From the NCBI RefSeq assembly GCF_000327385.1, contig NW_008708400.1, positions 2,053,755-2,117,754 on the forward strand: 64,000 nt of DNA, read 5' to 3'. This DNA comes from Lottia gigantea. Its lineage: Eukaryota; Mollusca; Gastropoda; Lottiidae. A model generated the notes under the pieces. It had not been told where the DNA came from. It did not search any database and saw only the letters and a program-made list of their open reading frames with translations. How positions within the stretch are numbered: position 1 is the first letter of the stretch; each line of letters opens with the position of its first letter. Shown here in pieces: positions 1 through 12,588 of the stretch. The translations under genes and the position numbers were made by a program.

Positions 1-1105
1 AACCCAAACGTCAACAGTTACAGTTAATACACCAAATTCACCAGTAACTAGTGGAACTCAAACGTCAACAGTTACAGTTAATACACCACCTTCACCAGTA
101 ACCAAAACATTAACATTTAAACAACCATCACCAACAACAGCTAGTACATCATTTCAAACTGCAACAAGTGGTGGTGCATTAACATCTGTAGCAATAAGTA
201 AAATTCCAACTGCAAAATCTGTCCCTCACACTTCAACAGTTACAAGTACAACACCATATATTAAAGTACAAAGTGGTACATCTAGCCTTTCAGCTTCCTC
301 ACCAACCACTGTACCGACCCCATTCATGATATTACCAAATGGATTAGTTAATCCTATTGGACAGGCTATGTTAGGTGGCTCCAATCTAGGGACAGGATCA
401 CCAAGTAAGTTGTTTGTTATGTAATGATAAAATTTATAATTTTAGACAATAATTGAATGGTTATAAAATGTACTTTTATATTTAATGGGGTTGTGAAGAG
501 GTAAAGGCTTTTATGTGTATCGGGGACACTGATAGCGTCTGACACACATGAAAAGTTTAGAAAACCTCTTTACAATAACTTTAAGTCTATTTCAGACTAC
601 TGTAAATCTAGGCTAAAAGCAGTTGTTATTTCGTGGCAAGCAACGCTAGGGTAAAAGAAAAAACACTCTTGTTGCATTAGCCTACGAATCTGGATTGGGA
701 CTAAGTGAATATGGTTGACAAGGTGTTACCTTGATATCATGTGCTTAGTTAAATTGGTCAAGTGGGATGTGGATTTCAGTCAACTTTCTTCATTTTTCTT
801 GTCAACTCTGGAATAATTTGATAAACAATCCAATAAAGATTAATACCAAGAGGTTTGGCAAAAGACTAGTTGGTGAACAGGAAACTTGAGGCCTTTGTCA
901 GATACATCCCTTGGTTCTTTAACTGAAATTCCATGTGTATGTACATCTTTCAGCCACTAAGTCAGATTTGCTTAAAATCTTAACGGGAAATTCACTACCA
1001 ACGATAATGACGGTAACAGAGCCTTTTACCAACACCAAAATCCCATCTAAGCTTTTACAGAGTCTTCTCAGTACTTCTACAGTTAATCCGATTGTAGTCA
1101 TCTAA
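1..1105 (+). CDS. C-terminal part of a Ser/Thr/Pro-rich protein (partial, runs off left edge)
   Basis: Two exons are visible: <1-404 (codons in frame from base 2) and 954-1105, ending in TAA at 1103-1105. The first ends in a GTAAGT donor after one base of a codon. The second follows a 'tctttcag' acceptor and supplies the other two bases, so phase matches. The visible protein is dominated by Thr, Ser, Pro and Val. It opens with two copies of an 18-residue unit containing TSTVTVNTP (54-bp direct repeat, bases 2-109), and later has a more ordinary stretch around PFMILPNGLVNPIGQAM. The tail (KSDLLKILTGN...) is less biased and ends in NPIVVI. No domain is recognisable: it could be a mucin-like extracellular region or the disordered part of a nuclear regulator. 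An AATAAA lies at 1520-1525, about 415 bases after the stop. The N-terminus and function cannot be judged here. Confidence 0.7.
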
Positions 1106-1530
1106 AGTAAGTCCTTTTCAAATTTACAAAAACTTATTTAAAGAAAGTATATTTTGTATTCGGTCAGCTATCAAGTATATGTACATAATTTCACTCGAGA
1201 AATGTCAAATTCAAAGTGTAGAGTAAAATAATGAAAAACTTTTTTCATTAGTAATTAGATTGTTGGAGTCCAGCACATTTTGGTACAATTAATCCTTTTG
1301 TTTTTTCAGACACTAATAGAGTTGTATAAAAGGTGCCAGCAATGACTAAAATTGAGAAAATTGTTTTGAATCTTTTTTGAATTAATAAGATAAGTTTATC
1401 TGATACTGGAGTTAATTTTAACAATTTTGTCGATCTTAGGGTGGCTATTTTCATTTCATTTTAAAAAAAAATAGTTTAGTTGAGGGCTTCAAATTACAAA
1501 AAAAACGACATACAAATGTAATAAATAAAT

Positions 1531-2357
1531 ATACAGTCGAGTAACCTAATTTCGTGGAAACCTATTATTCGTGGATTTCCGGAAAGGATTAATAATTTAC
1601 ATGAGCGACCTTGCGCGACCTTGCGCGACCTCCGCATTAGTTTGTTTTAATAAACATGGGTTTTCTGTACAATATCAGCTTGTAGAATGAATCCAGTAGT
1701 TTCAAGCAAGGTAAAATATATTAATGTATACTTTGACAAATACAAAATGGCGGATTTCACTTATTACGAAACGTCACCATTTTTTATCGGCCGAATTTCC
1801 TTATAATCCCTAGCCGTAATCGGAATTCCAAGTGTCGTCTGCTAGAATGTAGTCCAACGAATGAAGTCACGTGATCAACTAGCGGATTCCGTGTCACCAG
1901 AAAATTTCTATGGAACACAAAGTGGACCAAATTCTTATGTTGTTTCAGTGACTTTTAGCAATAAATCACGCTACGTATCTTATTTTGTCACTCACTATTT
2001 TTTTTTTTAAATCGTGGTTCTTTGAAGGAATTGTCACTAGTTATAATGAATTGATATTAAAGATAAATACTAAGAGAAGTTAATTATACCACCCGGTATC
2101 CATACAATGTGTTTTTCTAGACTTATTTATAGTTCAAACATTGTACACGAAAATAGGTGAGGCATTCTGCCGCCGTTGCCGAGTTGGTTGCTCATGAAAT
2201 ATGGGTCAAAGTGAAGAATTCATAAAGAAAATCGAAATAAAAGTTTAATTATTTTATAGAATATCTGAGGAAACATCTAAAAAATTTCGTTTTTTTAACT
2301 TTGACGAAATTCGGTGTTGAATCCTTATATCCACGAAAATAGGTTACACCACTGTAT
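1531..2357. mobile_element. Non-coding inverted-repeat DNA element, about 0.83 kb
   Basis: The ends are inverted copies: ATACAGTCGAGTAACCTA at the left and, read on the minus strand, ATACAGTGGTGTAACCTA at the right. Both continue into TTTCGTGGA, giving about 25 of 28 matching bases. A further copy of the CCTATTATTCGTGGA motif sits just inside the left end. The flanks are TA-rich (possible TATA or ATA target duplication). No transposase frame is present, so this is probably a non-autonomous element. The superfamily was not determined. Confidence 0.6.
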
Positions 2358-4773
2358 ATATAAAGGAATTGTATTGTATTGTATTGTTTTGTAGTTTTGT
2401 AAGAAAAATATTTTTTTGTAACGAGTTGCCTCCCATTTTATGAGAATTCAATGACTGTGTTTTCATTACTTGGAAAACAATTAATCAAGCTACGAACACC
2501 TGAACATATAGGATAGGACGATGTGACATATGATACAAGTTCAATTGTGGTGACAATTTAAAATCTGATTCAAAAGCGATTGTTATTTAAGGAGAATAAA
2601 TTTCAATTTTTCGACCCTGGTTATGTTATAGTGAAAAAATCATCATCGACGCCGTGGTTGTGATGTAATGATAAACTACCGTAAAAATTGTCTGTTTATT
2701 CATTTAATAGCATGGAATTGGGGCCATGATGACTCTACGATATTCCAAAATGCGGACAATTGTGGAGAGATTTGCCATTATCTCCAAGATAACAAGTCAC
2801 TCAGGCTTCTCTTAAACCTCACTGGAATATGTGGTTAAACGTAAAATAACAGTCTTGCTACAGTGTGATGATAAGAGTAAATTTTCCAAGAACAAGTCAA
2901 TTACTCGATTGAACAACTAATGTCCTATTTTATCTAGTATTTATTTAGTTCCAAGTTATTGTCCGAAGCTAATCACTGTCCAATTCCCTTTTAATCACAA
3001 TATTATTGACCAGCATCATCTCCTCCTTTTACCATCTTACTAGCAATTATAGGTCAGCCATAGGGTCAATAAAGACTAGTTTAAGACAATCAAGCAGATC
3101 ACGAGTCACATGGGCACTTATCGCCAGGTTGCGGTAAATGACGTGGGAGAGATTGTGGATTTATATGGGTGGAAATTCAGTATTATTGAATTGCAAATAG
3201 GGCTTAACTGCTAGTAGAATTAAAAAGGAATTTCATGTAATGAAGTCACAGAAAAAATTAGATTCGGACATCCAGCTCACATGATAAACTAGTCATAGTA
3301 GAAAGACGTGTGCTTCGTCCGATGTTACATCAAAAAATACGACACCCTCCTTAATCCAATAAATTTCACAGGCCAATTTGGGTGTCGGATTACACAGGGC
3401 GCACTGTATGCGCAATTACCTTAGGTTTGTTGTAATCTTTCTGCTTTTTCTCTGAAAGATGAAAAAAAATGTTGGTTAAGATGCAGATATACTTTGGAGT
3501 CTTGTTGTGGGAAATGAGCATCTAATGACCTTGTTATAACGTACAGATGGCCAGTAATGAAGACACGAGCCTGGGGTTAAACACAGGAGATTAATTTGTT
3601 AATTAGCAACTTGAGATTAGCTATAATTAGTTATCAACCTTGTCATCTTGGTTAAGTGATAAGCAATCACTGATTAAGTGTTTTCAGGGTGTAAATAAGA
3701 ATTATATTGTCCCATTTCACTAAATGTACAGAGTACGACTACGTTAACAGAAAAAAAACTTATGAAGTGAGTTGTCATTTACATGAACAAATTGGCTTGA
3801 TATTGCATTTCCTACCTATTATCACTTTATCCAAAAAAATCCCAACCTTGGACATAGTATGCAGATCCTTTTATACTGTTGCAAGTATAACAAAGTGACC
3901 ATTACGCGTAACTGTTTGACGAATCATTAGAATTTCGTAAAATGATCGATCTTGAATACCCTTCTTTACAAGGGACAAGCAATTTTATCATGGAATGTAT
4001 GCATTAACTATATTCACCATGAATTTTACAGTTGATTACCAACCATCGTGTATCAATTAAGATCAATCATTTTATTGTCTCTGACAAAATGGTCCATTTT
4101 CTGCTTATTTGAACTAAGATTAGGCGGCTTATTTCGGGTGAACGCTTCTCAAGAATGATATCTTTAATAGACGTATCTGGAATAGATAATGATATATAAT
4201 TTAAACGATGAAAATAGCCAACTTTAAAAAGAAGTCCCACGAATATAACATAAACATTGCCATTAAAGGCATAACTGCACACCACACTCATGGGGGTAGT
4301 CTTTTCGTGCTCCATTGTAAATGATCCATGGGTTGGTTGTACCTCTTAAAGTAATGCCTTCTACAGAGAAAGTGTTTAGGTGATATTTTATTGAATTGTC
4401 AAAAGAAAAAAGTTGCTCGCTTGGTATTAAATATAACTATGGGGTAAAGACTGTCAATATCTCATGCAAGAAAACCCACAGTGTGATATCAATTTATTCA
4501 GATTTATCAAATTTGCGATTTCTATACACATATTTGTATTTCTTTGAAGAGTTAGGCATGACCAATCACAGAAAAAAGACTCCTGTAATGGCACTCTGCC
4601 GAAGTCTTCAAGCATGTAAAAATCTGCTCTTTAGTTTGTTGATATTTGATTGTTTAAGAAAGAAATGTTTCATCAGATATAACATCTTCACAAAGTCAAG
4701 CTATAACGAACTTCTTACTTATACCTCGAACACAATAGCCAATTTTCTTGTATCGTGGACGTTTGTAAATGAA
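2358..4773. other. Non-coding stretch, no gene seen
   Basis: AT-rich sequence with only short frames lacking codon bias, splice context or family similarity. A short CGACACCC/GGGTGTCG inverted pair lies near 3340-3392; nothing else stands out. Confidence 0.5.
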
Positions 4774-4921
4774 GCAATTTGATTGGACTGTACGCTAGAG
4801 AATACAGCCAATCACAGGTCCCAACAGAATGTCTGTGAACACAAAGTTATAATGTTTACAGGCTTTCTATCGAGGGCCTTGATTGGCTGTATTTACAATG
4901 TGTACAATCCAATCAAATCGC
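4774..4921 (+). mobile_element. Foldback/MITE element, copy 1
   Basis: The left arm (TTTGATTGGACTGTAC... to ACAGCCAATCA) and right arm (TGATTGGCTGTATTT... to GTACAATCCAATCAAA) are inverted copies about 40 bases long around a ~70-base centre with AGAATGTCTGTGAACACAAAG. A homologous copy lies at 52545-52661 in the opposite orientation. There is no coding capacity. Confidence 0.65.
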
Positions 4922-5146
4922 AGCATATGTATAAGTAGAAAGATTTGACATTGTGAAGAGTCAATCCAACTACCAACTACTACGACTACCAACAACTACC
5001 TAGTTTGCGATATCAGCATCCGCTGGAAGCGAACGTTAACTTGTCATCTACCTACCTACCATTGTGAAGATGAAGATATAATCAGTGTTAAATTTAAAAT
5101 TTATTCTACTTTGACTGCCAAAATCGCGTTAGATGCATTAATTATC

Positions 5147-5267
5147 CACCTTCCTTGCGGAGTAGGAGGACTCCCTGACTCTCCACCGCAACTAGGACGG
5201 TCCAAAAGGGGAGCCGAGGTGCTCGGATGCCCCCACTCCCAGTCAATGAAATCCTGGCTACACCACA
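5147..5267 (-). mobile_element. hAT-like transposon terminus (fragment)
   Basis: Read on the minus strand the segment opens with GTGGTGTAGCCAGGATTT, which resembles the CAGTGGCGTAGCCAGG-type ends common on animal hAT elements. A G-rich stretch follows. No opposite end or transposase was found nearby, so this is a fragment identified by its end alone. Confidence 0.4.
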
Positions 5268-8078
5268 GAATATAATAGTTAGAGTTGAAGTGTCTTTCAT
5301 ACCAGGTTTCAACAATATGTTACCTATTATACAGATAAGCTTAACCATGTTTACGTCATAATCCCAGCAAGATATTTAGAAACTATGACCTCATTTTAAA
5401 TTAAGTATAAGATTGTAAACACATATTCCAGATAAAGTTATTTAAAAATGTTGATCGAGTTTGGATATTGACATTTTATCTCAGGAAATTGCAGGGCTTC
5501 TTTTCTAGTCTAATGATTTCATAATTTGTCTGCTTATATTCTGGGCTTTTATTTTTACACTAAACTTTGTTGTCAGGTGGCTTATTTTGCCTCACGATTT
5601 ATCTTTACATTGATACATTACAAATTCGTAGGCAAAAAACAGTTTGATGTCTGGATGTGCAAAAATACAAATATACAAATCTTTCGGAAGATAAGGTTTT
5701 CACTTCTAATATTTTTAAGAAACACGACTCAAAAACCCAAATTAATGGTTTTCATTCTTTTTGTTCTAAATTACAAACACGATTCAAAATCACAATACAT
5801 CACGAAAAACACAATGCAATAAATCTTCAACTTATAATACGTATATTGTGCATTATAATGACACAATACAGATTGCTATATACTGTAGACCCCTTTTTAC
5901 TAAATGTTTTCCACTGTAATATTTATTTAGAAACAAAATACAATGTTTATAATTTGTTTCTAATCATTACATACTTGGTAGTTTTTTACTGCCGGCGTTA
6001 TTCCAGAAAATCTAACACCGTTTCATGTTTCTATGGGGTATTAACCACATGGCTGTCAAACTTTCTCGGTAACATTTCTCAGGTGGTTTAGCAGTAGGCA
6101 TTCAGGAAGTTTGGTACTTAACATAGTAGTAAATATTGGAGTAAAGTTACTATTTCTATAAGACAATGACCTTTGTTAGGATTTGATTTCTGTTATCTAT
6201 AGTTGATCTCATACACTAGAAATATTAAGATGATTTATCTCATATACTAGAAATATTAAGATGATTTAATTTCTCCTGGGATTAGGCTGATGTTGGAATA
6301 TTTTGTTCAGGTAAGGCGATATACTTTTACTCTATTTAAATTATATTCATTGAAACACACAAGAGTTTTACCATACACATATGCATCTTAATTGGCAATA
6401 TAGAGAATAATTAAGGAACTAAAACAAGGTTGTAATGCAAGATGGTAAATGTGCAAAAGATAAATACATCTGAACATGAACAGAAGGACTTCTAGGTTAA
6501 AGAGGCATTGGCAAAACCCTTACATAATTCAAATCGTGTTCAGAGCCATCAAAATCGAATAGAATATTGGCCAACTTAAATAATCTAAAACGCTCAAAAT
6601 GGAACCTTATTTCGTTCATTGAAGCGCTTGTTCTTATGGCCTCATTACAACGGACCGAACGGAAAGGCATTCTTACTGCGACGGCATATTGACTCAGGGC
6701 GTGTTAAGGTCGCCATAAGGGTGGTCAGAGGCGGATTAACCTATAGGCACACCAGGCAGGTGCCTTTCGGCCCATGGAAAATTCGGCCATGAAATATTTT
6801 GTAACAGTAAATATTATCAAACAGTTAATAAATTTCTGCAGGCCCATCGAAAATTGTCTTACTAGGAGCGTGATGTGTGAGAATCGACTAATATTTTTTG
6901 TGCCTAATGGTGATGAATGTCGATATCGTGCATACGATTGATGCTGATGAGCTTATTGATATGTTCCTGAAAAAAAAAGATTGCAAACTTCAAATTGTAA
7001 TCACGCCATGCCTCCCCCCCCCCCTAAAATAATTCATGAAAGATTCGATAGAAAAGTCATTTTCTCATTCATTCGTAACACTTGCATTATGAAAATCAAC
7101 AGGTGGCATTTTCTCTTATCTCTTAGAAAACAAACATTATTATTGTTATGTGATATATACCTAAACATTTCAACTTCGATTGATATTATGAGAAGTTGTA
7201 AATAGCGATTTCATGATATGTCGAATTTGACAGATGAAAGAGTACATGACACCTGGCATTTGCTACCTACACCGGAAGTGAGTATGAAGAACTGCACAAC
7301 CGTCTTTGAGAGTACCACCAAAACTGAAATACCATCGAGACTGTTGATTTGATATATTGCATAACACAACTATTTAACGGATGTTTTAAATAGTTTTTTT
7401 TTGATAGGACCGACCAGCTTTTGATTTTGTAGTTTGAAGTGTAATTTAGCTACCCCTTTAACTTTTCAAAATGAAAATTTGAAACCAATTTCTTGTATAA
7501 TTGAATAGAAAACCAATTAAAGTAATTATAACACCAACTGGAATTGGTGCGCTCACACATTTGAATATTAAAGATTACCAATTATTCACAATAGAAATAG
7601 GATTATGATAATAAGTGGCAGCGCTGGCAAGTGTGGTCCCTGTCCAACGCGACAATATTTTGTAAATGAAGTCTCAGTCGTTCACAAATCTTGCTCGTAC
7701 CACATCTTTCATCTACTGTCATCTACATAGAAGAAACTTTCCTCGAACTTTGCTTTGTATGAACTGTTATACAATAGAATTATCTTGTTCTAATAAAATT
7801 ACGTGTTTATTATAAGACTTACTGATGTTTAACATAACTTACATGTCAAAACATGGGCAATAACTTCATATTTATAGATTAGATTTCTATACCATCTGTT
7901 AATGTCTATCGATGTAGACTACGTTTACTTTACAAATCCCAGAAATTCTTAACCAATTTTCTTACATTTTTTAAAGGTATTTTTTTGGATGTACACAGCA
8001 TTTTTTATTTTGGTTATTTTTTTATATCTAAACAGTAATTGATCCTAAAAACTCTAGACGGTAAGAATTGAAATATAA
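5268..8078. other. Non-coding stretch with small repeats
   Basis: No gene seen. A 31-bp unit (atctcataYactagaaatat...) is duplicated in tandem at 6206-6236 and 6237-6267. CAGAGGCGGATTAACC at 6726 resembles a hAT-type end but has no partner. A run of 12 C lies near 7013-7024. Confidence 0.5.
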
Positions 8079-8271
8079 TTAAAGGGACAGATGCACCATT
8101 CTTTTTGACCAATCATACTTTAGTTCCAGAAAAAAAAAATATTAGCTAAGCCAATCAGTAATAGTGTTCACAGCTCTCCGTCGAAATTTGACATTTTTTT
8201 TTTACCTCTGAAGACTATTTACATTATTCAAGACTCAAATCAGCCAACCAAAATGGCACACCTAACCTTTA
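8079..8271. mobile_element. Small MITE ('TTAAAGGGACAG' family), copy 1
   Basis: Starts TTAAAGGGACAGATGCACCA and ends, on the other strand, with AAAGGTTAGGTGTGCCATTTTGG, a degenerate inverted repeat. The interior shares 'tgaagactattta...attcaagactcaaatca' with copies at 26601-27264 and 43302-43405. No coding capacity. Confidence 0.6.
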
Positions 8272-9789
8272 TGTAATGACGAGGTTAAATGATTTTTAAA
8301 GGTATAACATTCATTAGTTTAGCATTTAAATGAACTCAATGTAGGTGGTCTCCCCTCAAAGAGTCAAAGTCTGTCTTAATTTCTTAAAGATGGGTTCCCT
8401 TATTTTTTTAGTGTAAAATTAAGCAAACTATTTGATTAAATGGTATTTCTAATGAATTATCATGTATTCTTAATCATATCATTATGTTCTTATTGCATAT
8501 AATTAAGAGTTTTATATGATCATAACTGTCCATGAAGGTACTTTTTGACATTTCTTGATCGGTCACTCATTGGAATTCATGTGAGACAAACTGGTATTTT
8601 TCCAAGTCATTAAAACACCTCTACTTTCTATTCATATAAGTATTAGCATATTCATATTCATACATGAAAATAAGTGAACCCATCTTTAATTAGTTTGTTA
8701 ATTACACTGTATCCAAAAACTTAAACTATCTTATTTATTCGATATGCCGAGCTTGTTTGATTGACCGATGAATAAACTGTCCGTTCTATGAACTTATTCT
8801 GCCCCCCTAAATGTGAATTGCGACTTTTTTCAATTTTAAGTGTCCGAAATGATGAGAGCATTCTCTATACAATATTCGTGACAAGTGTCCATGTATTCTA
8901 AATGCTCTGGTGGACTAATGTGATATAAACAAACTTTATCCTTGAACCAATTCCTTAGTTTTGTTTTGTGAATTGTGGTATTTTCCTTTAACAGGTGTGT
9001 TTAGTTACACTATTATTTTGTCTACAAATATCGTTTATTTATATAAAAAAGAAGTTACGGTATTTGTACTGTTATACTACCAAAATTAGGTGGAATATGG
9101 GCCGTTGTCGTACGCTTATACATTTTCAATGAAATGAAACAATACCTTGCCTCTATATTACCTCAAATATATATCTTATACTGTTAACAATACGACAGGT
9201 AAAGCTGTACAAACAGATAGTTATTACTGAATACAGGTTAATATTCCGAGATGTTAAATACTCCGAATCCTATAAATTATATCTGAAAGAGTGTTTGGAG
9301 CTGGAACTATACTCTGGAACTGATCTTTTTTTTAGAAACTCTAATTTCTGGACAAAGAATATGTATTATATAAATAATATTAAATAATACTTAATTCAGA
9401 AGATCATAACAGTCAAAAATGTTAGGGAAAATTGAGCAAAATAGCACGTTCTTACATGCCGCTATTTCAAAAGCGTAGCATAAATGAAACAAGTAACGGT
9501 GAATTTTTCAACTCTAAATGTTATTACTGCCAACCATCTACATCTGTTTTGAAGCGCCGATGAACAGTATAATTATGAGACACCATGCAGTCTTAATATG
9601 GATTAGCCTAATTCTCAGTATTATGTTACATAACGACTATCTATCGTGTGTTACACAGATAACATCTTTCGTTCATCCAAAAGATAACTTTTATTAATAT
9701 ATAATAAATAATAAAGTAATGAAATATACTATTATCACGATAGATTTCAATATATAAGCTAGAGTCAGTCAGTCTCCATTGACAGACTT
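8272..9789. other. Non-coding stretch, no gene seen
   Basis: AT-rich sequence without convincing exons or repeats. An AATAAA on the minus strand at 9690-9695 may serve the candidate exon at 9790-10073. Confidence 0.45.
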
Positions 9790-10073
9790 TCAGATCATCG
9801 TTTTACCTTGTTCATTTGTACACCAGTAATCCATCTTTGGGCATTGTTTGAATGAATGATTATAATCAACGTTACGTTGTAGAAGTTCTCTGGTAATACT
9901 CATTGTAAACGCTTTCCACGACCCTTTACATTGTATAATTTTAACTTTATGTACGTACTTGGGATAATGAAGATGGGCAATTGATGACAGTAGGCCATGT
10001 CGTCTACACCTGCAGTTTAAAGCATTCAGAAATATCTTAGTTCTGTCAGATACAATTGATATAAACTTATATT
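9790..10073 (-). CDS. Candidate terminal exon of a small Cys-containing protein (partial, hypothetical)
   Basis: On the minus strand a strong acceptor (ttaacctcttgtttccag) opens a frame of 93 codons ending in TGA. An AATAAA lies about 95 bases downstream, as expected of a last exon. The frame has paired cysteines (NCRC), then HYPKYVHKVKIIQC, then QCPKMDYWC near the end, and is basic. The CxC plus Y-P-[KR]-Y-[VI] arrangement faintly recalls trunk/PTTH/noggin-type cystine-knot ligands, but the count and spacing do not fit well enough to claim it. The entering phase (1) requires an upstream exon that I could not place. A hydrophobic Met-initiated frame on the same strand (start 10342-10344, core ATLVLFIFILFYLFW) is a possible N-terminus, but its donor phase does not clearly match. 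Confidence 0.35.
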
Positions 10074-11544
10074 CTGGAAACAAGAGGTTAACCAAAGATT
10101 TACTGGGACGTTATTTATAACACAAATGTGCAAACAAATTTCACCCCGACAAACTTAAATCCACACCAACTCACATGTAAATACCAGATTAAGAAATTGA
10201 CGAAATCTCTGTCTGAAAAGCCTGGGTTCCTATTAAACTACGACACGAGTAAATAGTAAATTGATTGAAATTCCAGAATAAATAGAACAATATGAAAATA
10301 AACAGAACCAAAGTAGCTTTTCTAATTTTGTATTCTATTTTCATTATTTTAACATTTTCTCATGGTCGTTTCAACAATGAGTTGTTTGCTCTGATTAGAT
10401 TGCATTCCTATCGAATTCAGCGATTGTAACATACGTTGATATGGAGAGACATAGAAGCAGATTTCTCGACATGGATAACGAAATGAGGAGATCATTTCAA
10501 AATATACCGTAAACCATGGCAAGGTACACTGGATCCTACTTGGTATAGCTAGGCTAATCATATCATGTTATCTAAAACTATATTTGGTAATTGGCTTGTC
10601 AGTCAGCCATCTGTTCTACGGAACATTTGTATAGTTTATAGGGGATGCCTAAAACTATTGCAAACGCATATTAAATAGCAGAGTCAATCTGTACATCAAA
10701 GGAAAGATTAGGTGGTCACAAAATGTTCCAATTTAACGAATATTCAGGGTGAATGTTTAAGAGTGTAACATAGAATAATTGAATTTTCAAACATGAAAGC
10801 GTTATTGGTAGAATAGAATAATGCATGGCACCAAAATTCATCCGGGCAATTAACTATGTTGTTTATACCTAAACAAGTTACCGACCTCATAGAAATTTCC
10901 GGACACATCGAGCGAAGTCAAGTTGAAACTTGAAGAGTATCATAGTGTACCTAATAACTTCTAATAACTTCCCGAACAGATATATCTAATAACTAAATCA
11001 TGTCTGATATCGAACTTGATTTCCAATCAATCACAGATCGATCTCCACTCTTTAGAATTCAAAGAAACCGACCAAACTGCCTAATTGGCATTATATAAAG
11101 CACGACCATAAAACTAAATCTCACATACATTGAAGACTAAAGTAACCTTTTAGTTTTTTGTGTGCAATGAAATAGAATTCCATTTGATCTTTTGCAGATT
11201 CTTTAGTACTTTAAGTCTATTAGCAGAAAAAATATTGAATCTTGACTTAATTGAAACAATCGATTTGAAAAAAATGTATAAGCATCAAATTATTATTTCA
11301 ACATTCACTGTCTCGTGCAAGCTAATGTTGTGTTAGGTACAGCGACAGTTTTCTGTGCTTTGTTTCATTCGAAGTAGAATTTTAATACCTTTCTCTTATT
11401 AAAAATCCTATCTTTCTCAGGATTTATATATACCGAAAGCGTAATAGAAGACAGCATGTAAAAGTATACAAAGTTGCAAAGAAATCTGTAGCTTACCAAC
11501 TACCCTTTTAATAACTTATCAAGAGTTCTCCCTGTCAGTGATAT
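10074..11544. other. Non-coding stretch
   Basis: Nothing supportable apart from the short hydrophobic frame on the minus strand (10342 downward) mentioned with the preceding exon. Confidence 0.4.
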
Positions 11545-11625
11545 TCGGAGACAATGAACCGAGGCTTCGTGTGCTACGGACATCGAAAAGGCTAGGCTAA
11601 CACCGTTGTCCTGCCAATATTGATC
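11545..11625 (+). mobile_element. SINE fragment (same family as 23687-24016)
   Basis: The stretch ggagacaatgaaccg...gtgtgctacgg...catcgaaaa...aggctaacaccg matches the middle of the fuller SINE copy (gggacaataaacc...gtgtgctacag...gatcgaaaa...aggctaatgcca). The tRNA-like head and 3' tail are absent. Confidence 0.5.
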
Positions 11626-12588
11626 TCAATCAGTCTTCATAAATCCAAATAAAAGTACAATAAAGTAACGCAAAACCCCATTTACAATTATTTCATTTAA
11701 TAACTTAATTAGTATTGTAAGTTGAAATTAAGTTTTCATAGGAAGCCTAAATAGATGTTGACAGTAGATAACTGTTGATTAAATGACTTGATATAAACCA
11801 ATTAAATCAAATTATTTAATATTACCAATAATCGATTTATTGATCACGGCACATCAAGATGTCGTTAAACGTTTCAAGAAAAATCTTTGAAAACAGCTTT
11901 GAGAATTGCGTGACAAAAGAACGTCTTTGACCCCATCGTGGTCAAATTGGGCTTAAGACAAAAAAAAAATAATAATAAATAAAATAAAATAACATGGCCA
12001 GCCACAATGCATTACATTAGAATTGAATTCTTTAAGATCGACAGATACTACAAAAAAAGGAAGTATGGCGTTTACTTGTTTTTAAGTTTAAGCCAAGTAA
12101 GGAAGCCATAACTCTTATGTAATTAGCACCGAAGAAATGGTAGCCCCAGAAAGAAGCTTAATAAGATAACATGACCCTATGGAATTTACATCGTAAAGAT
12201 AAGATCCATATCAAAATGATGACATTTAGATAAAATTATGGTGAAGATAAAGATAGCTTGCCAGGCAAGGTAACATACGTCCACTGGCAGCTGTCAGAGA
12301 TGATAACTTAATCATTATTGACCAAAAATATATTATTAAAGATCTTCATGATAATACCTAATTTCTCATATTAAGAATCTTCATTAAGCATTTGTAGTTC
12401 AAAAACCCTGAATATCTCATCAATTTAGGGTCAGTTATGCTGAGTTTTCCACAAATCTTTTTAAATCAATGGCAGTAATCCAGAAAAATTGAATTATCAC
12501 ACTCCTCTCGTGTCTGAAATTTTCAAAGATATATATGATATACTAAGGTATCACCGAATACACACTAACAATACCTGATCTAAATAGA

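Noticed and set aside
404-424. Read-through of the first exon to a TAA at 422-424
   Set aside because: A consensus GTAAGT donor at 405 and an in-phase acceptor at 953 make splicing the better explanation.
919-1101. Minus-strand 60-codon frame
   Set aside because: Shadow of the plus-strand terminal exon 954-1105, whose splice phase matches the preceding exon.
3338-3392. Short inverted pair CGACACCC/GGGTGTCG
   Set aside because: Eight paired bases with a long loop are expected by chance in this length of sequence.
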